In this document: positions 15,675 to 24,077 of the stretch, piece by piece
How positions within the stretch are numbered: position 1 is the first letter of the stretch
Layout: every line of letters begins with the position of its first letter
DNA from: Parasulfuritortus sp037439465
GTDB lineage: Bacteria; Pseudomonadota; Gammaproteobacteria; Burkholderiales; Thiobacillaceae
Direction: 5' to 3'
Length of the DNA stretch: 64,000 nt
Assembly: GCA_037439465.1 (NCBI GenBank)
Contig: JBBIVX010000001.1
Location: 1 to 64,000 of the forward strand
Notes under the pieces: generated by a model
What the model saw: only the letters and a program-made list of their open reading frames with translations
What the model was told of the DNA's origin: nothing
Database searches by the model: none
Made by a program: the position numbers and the translations under genes

Positions 15675-16877
15675 ATGGTGAAACTCCCCCGTATTCGTTA
15701 CCTGCTATTGGCACTGGCCGTGCTGGCCGGCGCAATCCTGGCCGCGCGTGCCGTGCTGCTCGGCAAGGCGGTCAAAACCGTTACCGTGACACGCCAGGCC
15801 ATTACCGAAACGGTCATTTCCAGCGGCCGGGTGATTACGCCCGAGCGCATCGAGCTGGGGTCGGAACTGGTGGGCAATGTGGTCGCCGTGCCGGTTGAGG
15901 AGGGGACGCATGTCACGGCCGGGCAGGTGCTGGTCCGGCTCGATGACGGCGAACAGCGGGCGAGTCTGGAGCAGGCCCGGCGCAGCGTCGACGAAGCGGA
16001 CGCCCGGCTGTGGGAGCTGAAGCAGGTGAGCCGGCCGGTGGCGGAGCAGGCCCTGGCCCAGGCTGAGGCCAACCTGGCCCTGGCCGGCAGTGAATACGAG
16101 CGCGCGCGCCAACTGACGATGGCGGGTTTCTACAATCGCTCCCGCCTTGAGGAGGCGCGGCGCGCGCTCGATGCCGCCCGCGCCAATCGTGAGGCGGCGG
16201 CGGCGCAGGTGCGCGGCAGCCGCGACGACGGCGCCGAGGGTCAGCTTGCCCGCGCCCGCCAGGCCCAGGCCCGCGCCGCCCTCGAACTGGCCCGTGCCCG
16301 TCAGGCCAATACCGTCATCCGCGCGCCGGCGGCCGGCGTGCTGGTGCGCAAATATGTGGAGGCCGGCGACATCGTCACCCAGGGCAAGAAGCTCATCGAA
16401 CTGGCGGCCGACGGCGAGACTCAGCTCGTGCTGCAGATCGATGAGATGAACCTGGGCCGGCTGGCCGTCGGGCAGAAGGCCAGCGTCTTGGCCGATGCCT
16501 ATCCCGGCCGCGACTTCCCGGCCGAAATCTTTTTTATCGCGCCGATCGTCGATGCGCAGAAAGGCTCGGTGGAGGTGAAGTTGCGGGTGCCCCGGCCGCC
16601 GGCCTTCCTCAAGCCGGACATGACTGTATCGGCGGAGATCGAGGTGGGACATCGTGCCGCCGCCCTGACCCTGCCCAGCGACGCGGTCCATGACGCTGCC
16701 GGGGCCCAACCCTGGGTGCTGGTCGTCGCCGCCGGCAGGGCGACACGGCGCCCTGTCAGGCTGGGCCTGCGCGGTACCGGCCAGGTGGAAATCGTGGATG
16801 GTCTGGCGGCCGGTGAGCCAGTGATCCTGACCACCGCCGCCATCGGCGAAGGCCAGCGGGTGCGGGCCGGCCACTGA
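15675..16877 (+). CDS. HlyD/MacA-family periplasmic adaptor of an ABC exporter
   Basis: 400 residues from the ATG at 15675, placed 8 nt behind AAGGCGG; the GTG at 15666 is inside that site's spacing and is less likely. N-terminal membrane anchor (YLLLALAVLAGAILAARAVLL), then a lipoyl half-motif (GSELVGNVVAVPVEEGTHVTAGQ), a long Ala/Arg/Gln-rich coiled-coil hairpin (about residues 95-210), the second lipoyl half (VIRAPAAGVLVRKYVEAGDIV), and beta-barrel and membrane-proximal domains. It should bridge the downstream ABC permease to an outer-membrane channel that is not encoded here. It is the first gene of a four-gene operon. Confidence 0.9.
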   Translation: MVKLPRIRYLLLALAVLAGAILAARAVLLGKAVKTVTVTRQAITETVISSGRVITPERIELGSELVGNVVAVPVEEGTHVTAGQVLVRLDDGEQRASLEQARRSVDEADARLWELKQVSRPVAEQALAQAEANLALAGSEYERARQLTMAGFYNRSRLEEARRALDAARANREAAAAQVRGSRDDGAEGQLARARQAQARAALELARARQANTVIRAPAAGVLVRKYVEAGDIVTQGKKLIELAADGETQLVLQIDEMNLGRLAVGQKASVLADAYPGRDFPAEIFFIAPIVDAQKGSVEVKLRVPRPPAFLKPDMTVSAEIEVGHRAAALTLPSDAVHDAAGAQPWVLVVAAGRATRRPVRLGLRGTGQVEIVDGLAAGEPVILTTAAIGEGQRVRAGH

Positions 16878-16879
16878 AC

Positions 16880-18097
16880 ATGCCGTTCGAACTGATCCTG
16901 GCCCTGCGCTTCCTGCGCGCCGGTCACGCCCAGACGGCGCTCATCATTGCCGGCACGACGGTGGGCGTGGCGGTGATCATCTTCATCACCGCCCTGATCA
17001 ACGGCCTGCAGGACAGCCTGGCGGCGCGCACCCTGTCCACCCAGGCCCATATCACCCTGCGCGCGCCGGATGATGCGCCCAGTCCGGTGCTGGCGCGGGC
17101 CGGGCGGGCACTGGCGGCCCATGTCGAAGCCCGTGTCCAGCGGCTGCGGGCCATCGATCAGTGGCAGCGGGTGTTCCGCGAGTTGCCGGCGCAGCCGCAT
17201 GTGGTGGCCACTTCCGCCATGACCACGGGCTCCGGTTTCGCCAGCCGCGGCAGCGCCAGCAAGGCCATCGCCATCGTCGGCGTCGAGCCGGAGCGCTATG
17301 CCCGCATCGTGCCCATCCCCGACAAGCTGGTGGCGGGCCGCTTTCGCATCGGTCCGGGCGAAGCGGCGATCGGCACCGAGCTGGCCAAGGACCTGGGCGC
17401 CACCTTGGGCGACCGTATCCGGGTGCACAGCAGCGAGGACCGCGACGACGTCTTCCTGGTGACCGGCCTGTTCGACCTGGGGGTGAAGGACCTCAACCGC
17501 CGCTGGGTCATCATGCCGTTGCGCAGCGCCCAGAGCCTGCTCGACCTGCCCGGCGGCGTCACCCACATCGATATCACCGTGGACGACATCTTCGTCGCCG
17601 AGCAGGTGGCGCAACGCCTGGCCGCGCAGACGGGGCTGACGGCGGAGAGCTGGATGGCCATCAATACGCAATTGCTTACCGCCTTCAAGAACCAGACCAT
17701 GACCACGCGCACCGTGCGTGTGTTCCTGATACTCATCGTCGCCCTGGGTATCGCCAGCGTGCTGGTGGTGTCGGTGGTGCAGAAGCAGCGCGAGATCGGC
17801 ATCCTGCGCGCCATTGGCGCCTCGCGCCCGCGCATCATGCGGGTCTTTCTCATCCAGGGCGGCGTCGTCGGCGCCGCCGGCGCGCTCCTGGGCTCGGCCC
17901 TGGCGGCGCTGATGGTCTATGGCGCCTCGTTCGCCCTGCGTCAGGAGGACGGTTCGCCGCTTCTGACAGGCCAGATCGATCTCTCTTATTACCTCAGCGC
18001 CGCCGCCGTGGCGGTGCTGACCGGTCTCTTTGCCGCCCTGGCGCCGGCCCGCAGCGCGGCCAAACTCGATCCGGTGGAGGCCATACGCTATGGCTGA
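16880..18097 (+). CDS. LolC/MacB-type ABC transporter permease
   Basis: 405 residues with the FtsX/MacB topology: an N-terminal helix (TALIIAGTTVGVAVIIFITALINGL), a large periplasmic domain (about residues 45-265), and three C-terminal helices, with the coupling segment QREIGILRAIGASRPRIMRVF. It ends LDPVEAIRYG and overlaps the ATPase gene by 8 nt, exactly as lolC overlaps lolD. It is more like LolC/DevC than MacB because the ATPase is a separate protein. Substrate unknown; candidates are a lipid-anchored molecule, a lipopeptide or a lipoprotein subset. Confidence 0.9.
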   Translation: MPFELILALRFLRAGHAQTALIIAGTTVGVAVIIFITALINGLQDSLAARTLSTQAHITLRAPDDAPSPVLARAGRALAAHVEARVQRLRAIDQWQRVFRELPAQPHVVATSAMTTGSGFASRGSASKAIAIVGVEPERYARIVPIPDKLVAGRFRIGPGEAAIGTELAKDLGATLGDRIRVHSSEDRDDVFLVTGLFDLGVKDLNRRWVIMPLRSAQSLLDLPGGVTHIDITVDDIFVAEQVAQRLAAQTGLTAESWMAINTQLLTAFKNQTMTTRTVRVFLILIVALGIASVLVVSVVQKQREIGILRAIGASRPRIMRVFLIQGGVVGAAGALLGSALAALMVYGASFALRQEDGSPLLTGQIDLSYYLSAAAVAVLTGLFAALAPARSAAKLDPVEAIRYG

Positions 18098-18800
18098 AGC
18101 GGCAACCGAGGTGCTGCGGCTGCAGGGCATCCGCAAGTCCTACAACGAGGGCACGCCGGTGGAGGCCGAGGTGCTGCACGGCATCGATCTACGCCTTGCC
18201 CACGGTGAGTTCGTGGCTCTGATCGGGCCCTCCGGCTCCGGCAAGAGCACCTTGCTGCACATCATCGGTCTGCTGGAACGGCCGAGCCGCGGCACCATCC
18301 ATATCGACGGCCGGGAGATCGGCCAGCTCGAAGAAACGGAATTGACCGAACTGCGTGGCCGCTACCTGGGTTTCGTCTTTCAGTTCCACCATCTGCTGCC
18401 CGAATTCACCGCCCTGGAAAACGTCATGATGCCGACATTGATCGGGCGCGGGCATTATGACCAGGCCATGCGCCAGCGTGCCCGCTGGCTCCTCGGCCGC
18501 GTCGGCCTGGCCAATGCCCTGGACAAGAAGCCGTCCGCGCTGTCCGGGGGGATGCAGCAACGCGTCGCCATCGCCCGCGCACTCGCCATGAACCCGCCAC
18601 TGGTGCTGGCCGACGAGCCGACCGGGAACCTGGATACGCACAGTGCCGACGACATACTGCAACTGTTGCGCGATTTCAACCGGGATGAGGGGACCGCCTT
18701 TCTCATCGTCACGCACGACCCAGGTCTCGCCGGCCGCTGCGACCGACGGATCGAACTGGTGGACGGGCAGGTGGTGGGGCAAGGGACGACGACGCCATGA
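18090..18800 (+). CDS. LolD/MacB-type ABC transporter ATP-binding protein
   Basis: 236 residues from the ATG at 18090 inside the permease stop region. Complete ABC ATPase: Walker A GPSGSGKST, FQFHHLLPEFTALENVMMP, signature LSGGMQQRVAIARALA, Walker B LVLADEPTGNLD, and LIVTHD. The FHHLLPEFTALENV stretch is shared with LolD at 2867-3568, so the two ATPases are paralogues. It energises the exporter formed with the two upstream genes. Its TGA overlaps the ATG of the methyltransferase (ATGA at 18797-18800). Confidence 0.93.
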   Translation: MAEAATEVLRLQGIRKSYNEGTPVEAEVLHGIDLRLAHGEFVALIGPSGSGKSTLLHIIGLLERPSRGTIHIDGREIGQLEETELTELRGRYLGFVFQFHHLLPEFTALENVMMPTLIGRGHYDQAMRQRARWLLGRVGLANALDKKPSALSGGMQQRVAIARALAMNPPLVLADEPTGNLDTHSADDILQLLRDFNRDEGTAFLIVTHDPGLAGRCDRRIELVDGQVVGQGTTTP

Positions 18801-19441
18801 GCAATCGCAGCATAGGTTTCTTCGAGACCCAGTACCGTAAGCAGGTGGTGGCGGCCGAATACGCCCTCAACCCCTTTGAACAGGCTGCGCTTCCCTTCCT
18901 GGGCGGCGAGGTGCTGGATCTGGGTTGCGGACTCGGCAACCTCGCCATCGCCGTCGCCCGCGCCGGCGGCAGGGTGACGGCCCTGGACGGCAGCGCCACC
19001 GCCATCGCCCGCATCGGCGAGGTGGCGGCCCGCGAAGGGCTGTCGATCGAGGCCCGCAAGGCCGATCTGGCGCATTACCGCATCGATCGCGACTACGACG
19101 GCATCGTCTCTATCGGCCTTTTGATGTTTTTTCCGGAAAGCCTGGCCAGGGCCAGGCTGGCCGATATCCGCAATCACGTGCGGCCGGGCGGCTATGCGGT
19201 GGTGAACGTGCTCACCGTCGGCACCACCTATCTGGACATGTTTCAGCCGGAGCATTACTACCTGTTCGCGCCGGGTGAGGCGGCCGCGGCCTTCGCCGGC
19301 TGGTCTATCCTGCTCGACCGGCGGGAAGTCTTCCCGGCGCCGGGCAATACGCTCAAGGTCTTCGATACGGTGGTCGTGCGCCGGCCGCCTGGTCAATCCG
19401 CCAGGAAGTCCTTGCGCAACCGTTCCAGTTCGGCCCTGTAA
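18797..19441 (+). CDS. Class I SAM-dependent methyltransferase coupled to the exporter
   Basis: 214 residues. Rossmann methyltransferase motifs: GEVLDLGCGLGNLAIAVARAG (motif I), VTALDGSATAIARI (II), ARKADLAHYRIDRDYDGIVSI, then GLLMFFPE, VRPGGYAVVNVL and a TehB-like C-terminal half. The start overlaps the ATPase stop, so it belongs to the exporter operon and could modify the exported substrate; that is inference from position. The 3' end overlaps the convergent gene at 19393-19977 by 49 nt, and the last 15 or so residues look unconserved. Confidence 0.85.
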   Translation: MSNRSIGFFETQYRKQVVAAEYALNPFEQAALPFLGGEVLDLGCGLGNLAIAVARAGGRVTALDGSATAIARIGEVAAREGLSIEARKADLAHYRIDRDYDGIVSIGLLMFFPESLARARLADIRNHVRPGGYAVVNVLTVGTTYLDMFQPEHYYLFAPGEAAAAFAGWSILLDRREVFPAPGNTLKVFDTVVVRRPPGQSARKSLRNRSSSAL

Positions 19442-19977
19442 CGTTCGGCGTCGCCATAGTCGAAGAATTTGGGGTAGTGGCGGTGGCTGTCGGCCAGCTG
19501 GCGGGCGTGTTTGATCGGGCACCAGTATTGCTCGGTGCGGGCGACGATCTCTTTGGCATACGCCATCAGACCGTTGGCATAGCTGCAATAGGCACAGTTG
19601 AGCCGCTCCACCGCGTTGAGATAGGGCAGCGACTCACGGTCGAAGACGAAGTGGTTGGCGCGTTTCACCTTTGGGATGTCGTAGACCGGGAAACAGACCG
19701 CCTGATACACGCTCACTGTCAGATCGAGCAGCAGCAGCGGCAGAATAAAACTGTAAATGAGTGGCGCGGTAAGCAGAAACAGCGGCGGGGCGTTCAGGAT
19801 GTAGCGCAGCGAACCGATGCGCAGTCGCTTGTGCAGGGCCAGAATTTCCTGCTCGAAAAAGACACGGCGATTTTCCAGACGGTAGCGGAACTGTGCCCGC
19901 TTGCTTTCCAGGTCCGCCTCCACCTCGGCCTGGAGTTCGCGGATTTTTCTCATCAATTCATCGATTTTTGCGTTCAT
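19393..19977 (-). CDS. Conserved membrane protein with coiled coil and CxxC motif
   Basis: 194 residues from the ATG at 19977. Residues 1-60 form a charged coiled coil (KIDELMRKIRELQAEVEADLE and on). Residues about 65-110 hold a hydrophobic region with two membrane spans (FLLTAPLIYSFILPLLLLDL, TVSVYQAVCFPVYDIP). The C-terminal half has KRANHFVFDRESLPYLNAV, a CxxC in LNCAYCSYANG, then ARTEQYWCPIKHAR and FFDYGDAERYRAEL. The Cys-x2-Cys ... Cys-Pro-x2-His pattern could bind a metal or a haem. I have seen similar uncharacterised proteins in Proteobacteria but know no function. It stands alone on its strand. Confidence 0.75.
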   Translation of the reverse strand: MNAKIDELMRKIRELQAEVEADLESKRAQFRYRLENRRVFFEQEILALHKRLRIGSLRYILNAPPLFLLTAPLIYSFILPLLLLDLTVSVYQAVCFPVYDIPKVKRANHFVFDRESLPYLNAVERLNCAYCSYANGLMAYAKEIVARTEQYWCPIKHARQLADSHRHYPKFFDYGDAERYRAELERLRKDFLAD

Positions 19978-20060
19978 CGCCGGCCTCCACAATGTTTCCC
20001 GGTCGATTAAGAGCCGGGTGCCGGCTGGCGTCAAGTCGGCAGGGATGGTAATAAGGCGGC

Positions 20061-20909
20061 ATGACTGTCGCGCCCGTCGTGCTCATCACCGGCTGCTCTT
20101 CCGGCATCGGCCTGACCGTGGCCCATGGACTCAGGGCGCGCGGCTGGCGGGTGTTGGCGACGGCGCGCCGGGCCGAGGACGTGGCCCGGCTGAACGCGGC
20201 CGGACTGGAGAGCCTGGTCCTCGATCTCGATGATTCCGTCAGCCTGCGGGCGGCCTTCGCCGAGGCGATGCGCCGCACGGGTGGCCGCCTCGATGCCTTG
20301 TTCAACAACGGTGGTTTCGGCCAGGTCGGGGCGGTGGAGGATCTCACCCGCGCCGCCCTGCGCGAGCAGTTCGAGACCAATTTGTTCGGCTGGATAGAGC
20401 TGACCAATCTCGCCATCCCCATCATGCGCCGGCAGGGTCATGGCCGCCTCGTCATGAACGGCTCGGTGCTCGGCTACGCCGCTTTCGCCTACCGCGGGGC
20501 CTACAACGCCGTCAAGTTCGCGCTGGAGGGGATCACCGACACCCTGCGTCTCGAACTCGCCGGCAGCGGCATCCATGTCGCCCTGATCGAGCCGGGTCCC
20601 ATCGTCTCGCGTTTCCGGGAAAACTGCCTGCCGCATTTCGAGCGCCACATCGCCTGGCAAACCAGCCTCCACCGAGCGCAATACGAGGCGCAGCGGGCCC
20701 GTCTCCACAAACCGGGAGCGGCGGCGCCTTTCACCCTACCGCCGGAGGCGGTGCTGGCGAAGGTGATCCACGCTTTGGAAAGCCCGCGTCCACGCTGCCG
20801 CTATCCGGTCACGGCGCCGGCCGTGGCGTTTTGGTGGCTGCGCCGCCTGCTGCCGGTACGGGCCATGGACTGGGTGCTGACGCGCGCCTCGGGCGGCGGC
20901 AAACGGTAG
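20061..20909 (+). CDS. Short-chain dehydrogenase/reductase (YbbO-like SDR)
   Basis: 282 residues. Classical SDR marks: VVLITGCSSGIGLTVAHGL (TGxxxGIG cofactor loop), LVLDLDD, then LFNNGGFGQVG, where the usual NNAG is NNGG, catalytic Ser in GSVLGYAAFAYRG and YNAVK (Tyr/Lys), followed by EPGPIVSRFREN. The loop GCSSGIG and the following Arg residues (ATARRAED) suggest NADP(H). The long C-terminal part and overall pattern resemble YbbO-type reductases acting on lipid aldehydes or ketones. The substrate cannot be told. It is 39 nt upstream of surE, on the same strand. Confidence 0.87.
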   Translation: MTVAPVVLITGCSSGIGLTVAHGLRARGWRVLATARRAEDVARLNAAGLESLVLDLDDSVSLRAAFAEAMRRTGGRLDALFNNGGFGQVGAVEDLTRAALREQFETNLFGWIELTNLAIPIMRRQGHGRLVMNGSVLGYAAFAYRGAYNAVKFALEGITDTLRLELAGSGIHVALIEPGPIVSRFRENCLPHFERHIAWQTSLHRAQYEAQRARLHKPGAAAPFTLPPEAVLAKVIHALESPRPRCRYPVTAPAVAFWWLRRLLPVRAMDWVLTRASGGGKR

Positions 20910-20948
20910 TAAAATGCCGCCGACTTCAGCCATCGAGCCGGCCATTCC

Positions 20949-21695
20949 ATGCGCATCCTGCTTAGCAACGACGACGGTTACTTTGCTCCCGGCCTGGCAG
21001 TCCTGGCGGCGACCTTGTCCGCGCACGGCCACTGGGTGACGGTGGTGGCCCCGGAGCGCGACCGCAGCGGCGCCAGCAATTCACTGACCCTGGATAGGCC
21101 GCTCATGGTGCGGCGGGCGCCGTCCGGCTTCCAGTACGTCAACGGCACGCCCACGGATTGCGTGCATCTGGCGGTGACCGGGCTACTGCCGGAGCTGCCG
21201 GAAATGGTGATTTCCGGCATCAATCACGGCGCCAACATGGGCGACGACACGGTCTATTCCGGCACCGTGGCGGCAGCCACCGAGGGCTTCCTGCTAGATA
21301 TCCCCGCCGTCGCCGTCTCGCTCGCCAACATCCAGGGCGAGCATTTCCAGACGGCGGCCGATTTCATCGCCGGTCTGGTCGAGCGTTTCGCCACACGCCC
21401 CCTGCCGCAGCCGGTGCTGCTCAACATCAATGTGCCGGACGTGCCGACAACGGCCATCGAGGGGATCGAGGTCACCCGCCTGGGGCGCCGGCACAAGGCG
21501 CAGGACACGGTCAAAACGGTGAACCCGCGGCAGCAGCTCATGTATTGGGTCGGGGCGGCGGGCGCCGCCCAGGATGCCGGGCCGGGCACGGACTTCCTGG
21601 CCGTGAGCCGCAACCGTATCTCCATCACGCCGTTGCAGCTGGACCTGACGCATTACCCCCAGATGGGCACGATGGCGGACTGGCTCGGATTATGA
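20949..21695 (+). CDS. surE: 5'/3'-nucleotidase SurE
   Basis: 248 residues. The metal site MRILLSNDDGYFAPG is at the N-terminus (Asp8, Asp9), with APERDRSGASNSLTL (Ser/Asn ligand region), NGTPTDCVHLAV, SGINHGANMGDDTVYSGTVAAA and INVPD. SurE dephosphorylates nucleoside monophosphates and short polyphosphates and is classed as a stationary-phase survival protein. It is followed by pcm with an ATGA overlap and then rpoS, the classical surE-pcm-rpoS neighbourhood, but without nlpD. Confidence 0.95.
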   Translation: MRILLSNDDGYFAPGLAVLAATLSAHGHWVTVVAPERDRSGASNSLTLDRPLMVRRAPSGFQYVNGTPTDCVHLAVTGLLPELPEMVISGINHGANMGDDTVYSGTVAAATEGFLLDIPAVAVSLANIQGEHFQTAADFIAGLVERFATRPLPQPVLLNINVPDVPTTAIEGIEVTRLGRRHKAQDTVKTVNPRQQLMYWVGAAGAAQDAGPGTDFLAVSRNRISITPLQLDLTHYPQMGTMADWLGL

Positions 21696-22348
21696 CTCAC
21701 CTCAGCGGCATCGGCATGACCTCGCTGCGCACCCGCGCGCGCATGATCGATCGTCTGCATGAGCAGGGCATCAAGAGCCCGCTGGTGCTGGAGGCCATGG
21801 CGGCGGTGCCGCGCCACCTGTTTCTGGAAGAGGCGGTGCGGGACCGCGCCTATGAGAATACGCCGCTGCCCATAGGCGAAGGCCAGACCATCTCCAGCCC
21901 TTACACGGTGGCGCGCAGTTGCGAGCTGGCCAGTCACGGCAAGACCATGGAGATCGTGCTGGAGATCGGCGGCGGCAGTGGTTACCAGGCGGCGGTGCTG
22001 GCCCGTCTGGCAAAAAAGGTGGTGAGCCTGGAGCGCATCACCCGGCTGGTCGGCAAGGCCCGCCATACCTTGCGGGAACTGCGTATCAACAATGTGTTGA
22101 TCAAGAATGCCGACGGCAGTCTCGGCTATCCGGCCGGCGCGCCTTACGACGCCATCGTCGTGGCCGCGGCCATGCCCTTCATCCCGGATGCGCTCAAGGC
22201 ACAACTGAAACCCGGCGGCCGCCTGGTGGCGCCGGTGGGGCGCGGCGACAACCAGCGCCTGATGATGGTCGAGGCACGGGCGAACGGTTATACCGAGCGC
22301 GACCTGGAAGTGGCGAAGTTCGTGCCGCTGCTGCCGGGGGTGGCCTGA
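21692..22348 (+). CDS. pcm: Protein-L-isoaspartate O-methyltransferase, copy 2 (surE-linked)
   Basis: 218 residues from the ATG at 21692 overlapping the surE stop. N-terminus TSLRTRARMIDRLHEQGIKS, then VPRHLFLEEAVRDRAYENTPLPIGEGQT with the PIMT active-site region, ISSPYTVARSCEL, SAM motif VLEIGGGSGYQAAVLARLA, and C-terminal KFVPLLPGV. The motif has GGGSG in place of the usual GTGSG, which is still a glycine-rich SAM loop. This is the orthologue expected next to surE; copy 1 is in the ubi operon. A longer in-frame reading upstream lies inside surE and was not used. Confidence 0.93.
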   Translation: MTHLSGIGMTSLRTRARMIDRLHEQGIKSPLVLEAMAAVPRHLFLEEAVRDRAYENTPLPIGEGQTISSPYTVARSCELASHGKTMEIVLEIGGGSGYQAAVLARLAKKVVSLERITRLVGKARHTLRELRINNVLIKNADGSLGYPAGAPYDAIVVAAAMPFIPDALKAQLKPGGRLVAPVGRGDNQRLMMVEARANGYTERDLEVAKFVPLLPGVA

Positions 22349-22473
22349 TGGGGCCGCGGCGCCCGCCTTGCCCAGGCAAGCCTTGGTTGCGCAAACATAG
22401 TAGAATCCTACCGGTTGCCGATCTGTGTCGATCTTGAGTGATTTGCCCGCGTGGCCGGGCTGAGGACGCAAGC

Positions 22474-23412
22474 ATGCAGGAAGACGAATTCGTCGAACCG
22501 GACGAGCTGGTGCCTGTCCCTGCGGACAGCGAGAACGCCGAGAATGACCTGGTTGTGCCCGAGGCGGTGGGCGTCGACGACGAGACCCATGACGTCACCC
22601 AGATGTACCTGAACGAGATCGGCCGCGAGTCGCTGCTGACCCCAGGAGAAGAGCGTGCCCTCGCCGAGCGGGTGCGGCGGGGCGATTTCGCGGCGCGGCA
22701 GCAGATGATCGAGCACAATCTGCGGCTGGTGGTGAACATCGCCAAGCATTACCTCAATCGTGGCCTGACCCTGCTGGATCTGATCGAGGAGGGTAATCTC
22801 GGGCTCATGCATGCTCTCGAAAAATTCGAGCCGGAGCGAGGCTTTCGCTTTTCCACCTACGCGACCTGGTGGGTACGGCAGAACATCGAGCGGGCCATCA
22901 TGAACCAGTCACGTACCATCCGCCTGCCGGTGCACGTCATCAAGGAACTGAACGTCTACCTGCGTGCCAAGCGCCATCTCGAGGCGCACGGCATGGCCGA
23001 CGCGGGGGCGGAGGAGATCGCCGCCCTGACCGGCCACCCGGTCGAGGATGTGCGCCGGATCCTGCGGCTCAACGACCACATGGCGTCCCTCGACGCCCCC
23101 CTCGACATTGATCCCAGCCTGTCCATCGGCGAGGCCATTGCCGACGAGAATTCAGAGATACCCGAGGAGTTGTTGCAGACCTTCGAGGTCGAACAGTATG
23201 TCCATGAATGGCTGGGCGAGCTGTCCGACAAGCACCGCTGGGTCATCGAGCGGCGTTTCGGCTTCAGCGGCTGCGATATCGCCACCCTGGAGGATCTGGC
23301 CGAGCACCTGGGCGTCACCCGCGAGCGGGTCCGGCAGATACAGCTGGAGGGGTTGCAGATACTCCGCCGGCTCCTCCACCGCAAGGGTGTCGCCAAGGAC
23401 GGCCTGCTTTGA
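22474..23412 (+). CDS. rpoS: RNA polymerase sigma factor RpoS
   Basis: 312 residues from the ATG at 22474, with GAGG at 22462-22465. Acidic N-terminus, region 1.2 DVTQMYLNEIGRESLLTPGEE, region 2 NLRLVVNIAKHYLNRGLTLLDLIEEGNLGLMHA and FSTYATWWVRQNIERAI, region 3, and region 4 RFGFSGCDIATLEDLAEHLGVTRERVRQIQ. It directs stationary-phase and stress transcription. nlpD, which usually lies between pcm and rpoS and carries the rpoS promoter in enteric bacteria, is absent, so rpoS must be read from pcm or from the 125-nt gap. Its TGA overlaps the TTG of the next gene. Confidence 0.95.
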   Translation: MQEDEFVEPDELVPVPADSENAENDLVVPEAVGVDDETHDVTQMYLNEIGRESLLTPGEERALAERVRRGDFAARQQMIEHNLRLVVNIAKHYLNRGLTLLDLIEEGNLGLMHALEKFEPERGFRFSTYATWWVRQNIERAIMNQSRTIRLPVHVIKELNVYLRAKRHLEAHGMADAGAEEIAALTGHPVEDVRRILRLNDHMASLDAPLDIDPSLSIGEAIADENSEIPEELLQTFEVEQYVHEWLGELSDKHRWVIERRFGFSGCDIATLEDLAEHLGVTRERVRQIQLEGLQILRRLLHRKGVAKDGLL

Positions 23413-24077
23413 GACTGCCCTGGGCCGAGATCGACACCGTCCTGCTGGACATGGACGGCACCTTGCTCGACCTCAATTTCGACAATCATTTCTGGCAGGT
23501 CTACGTGCCCGAGAAGTTTGCCCAACGGCACGGCTTGTCGGTGCCGGCGGCGCGCGCCGAGTGCGTCCGCCGCTACCAGGCAAAGGCCGGCACGCTCGAC
23601 TGGTATTGCGTAGACTACTGGACAAAGACGCTGGGCCTCGACATCGCCAGCCTCAAGGAAGAGCTGGCGCATCTCATCGTGGTCCATCCGGATGTGCGCG
23701 AGTTTCTGGCGGCAGTGCGGCACTGTGGCAAGCGGGTGATGCTGGTGACCAACGCCCACCACAAGTCGCTCACCCTGAAGATGCGGCGCACCGGTCTCGA
23801 TGCCCATTTCGATGCCATCCATTCATCCCACGGCTACGGCATCGCCAAGGAAGACCCGCTGTTCTGGGGGGCCTTGCGCCAGGCCGATCCTTACCGTCCC
23901 GAACGCACCCTGCTGGTAGATGACAGCCTGCCGGTGCTGCGCGCGGCCGCCCATTATGGCATTGGCCATTTGCTGGCCATCGATCAACCGGATGCCAGCC
24001 AGCCGCCCAGGGCCGCGGGCGAGTTCCGGTCCGTACACCGCTTTTCCGAAATCATGCCTTCAGGCCAGCCGTCATGA
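23409..24077 (+). CDS. yrfG: HAD-family hydrolase, YrfG-type GMP/IMP nucleotidase
   Basis: 222 residues from a TTG at 23409 that overlaps the rpoS TGA. No ATG or GTG gives the conserved N-terminus LPWAEIDTVLLDMDGTLLDLN. HAD motifs: DMDGTLLDL (I), VMLVTNAH (II), Lys in the HHKSLTLKMRRTGL/GIAKEDP region (III), and LLVDDSLPVLRAA (IV). The LNFDNHFW and YWTKTLGLDI segments are typical of YrfG, which dephosphorylates GMP and IMP. Translation start by TTGA overlap suggests reinitiation after rpoS. The next gene overlaps by ATGA. Confidence 0.85.
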   Translation: MRLPWAEIDTVLLDMDGTLLDLNFDNHFWQVYVPEKFAQRHGLSVPAARAECVRRYQAKAGTLDWYCVDYWTKTLGLDIASLKEELAHLIVVHPDVREFLAAVRHCGKRVMLVTNAHHKSLTLKMRRTGLDAHFDAIHSSHGYGIAKEDPLFWGALRQADPYRPERTLLVDDSLPVLRAAAHYGIGHLLAIDQPDASQPPRAAGEFRSVHRFSEIMPSGQPS

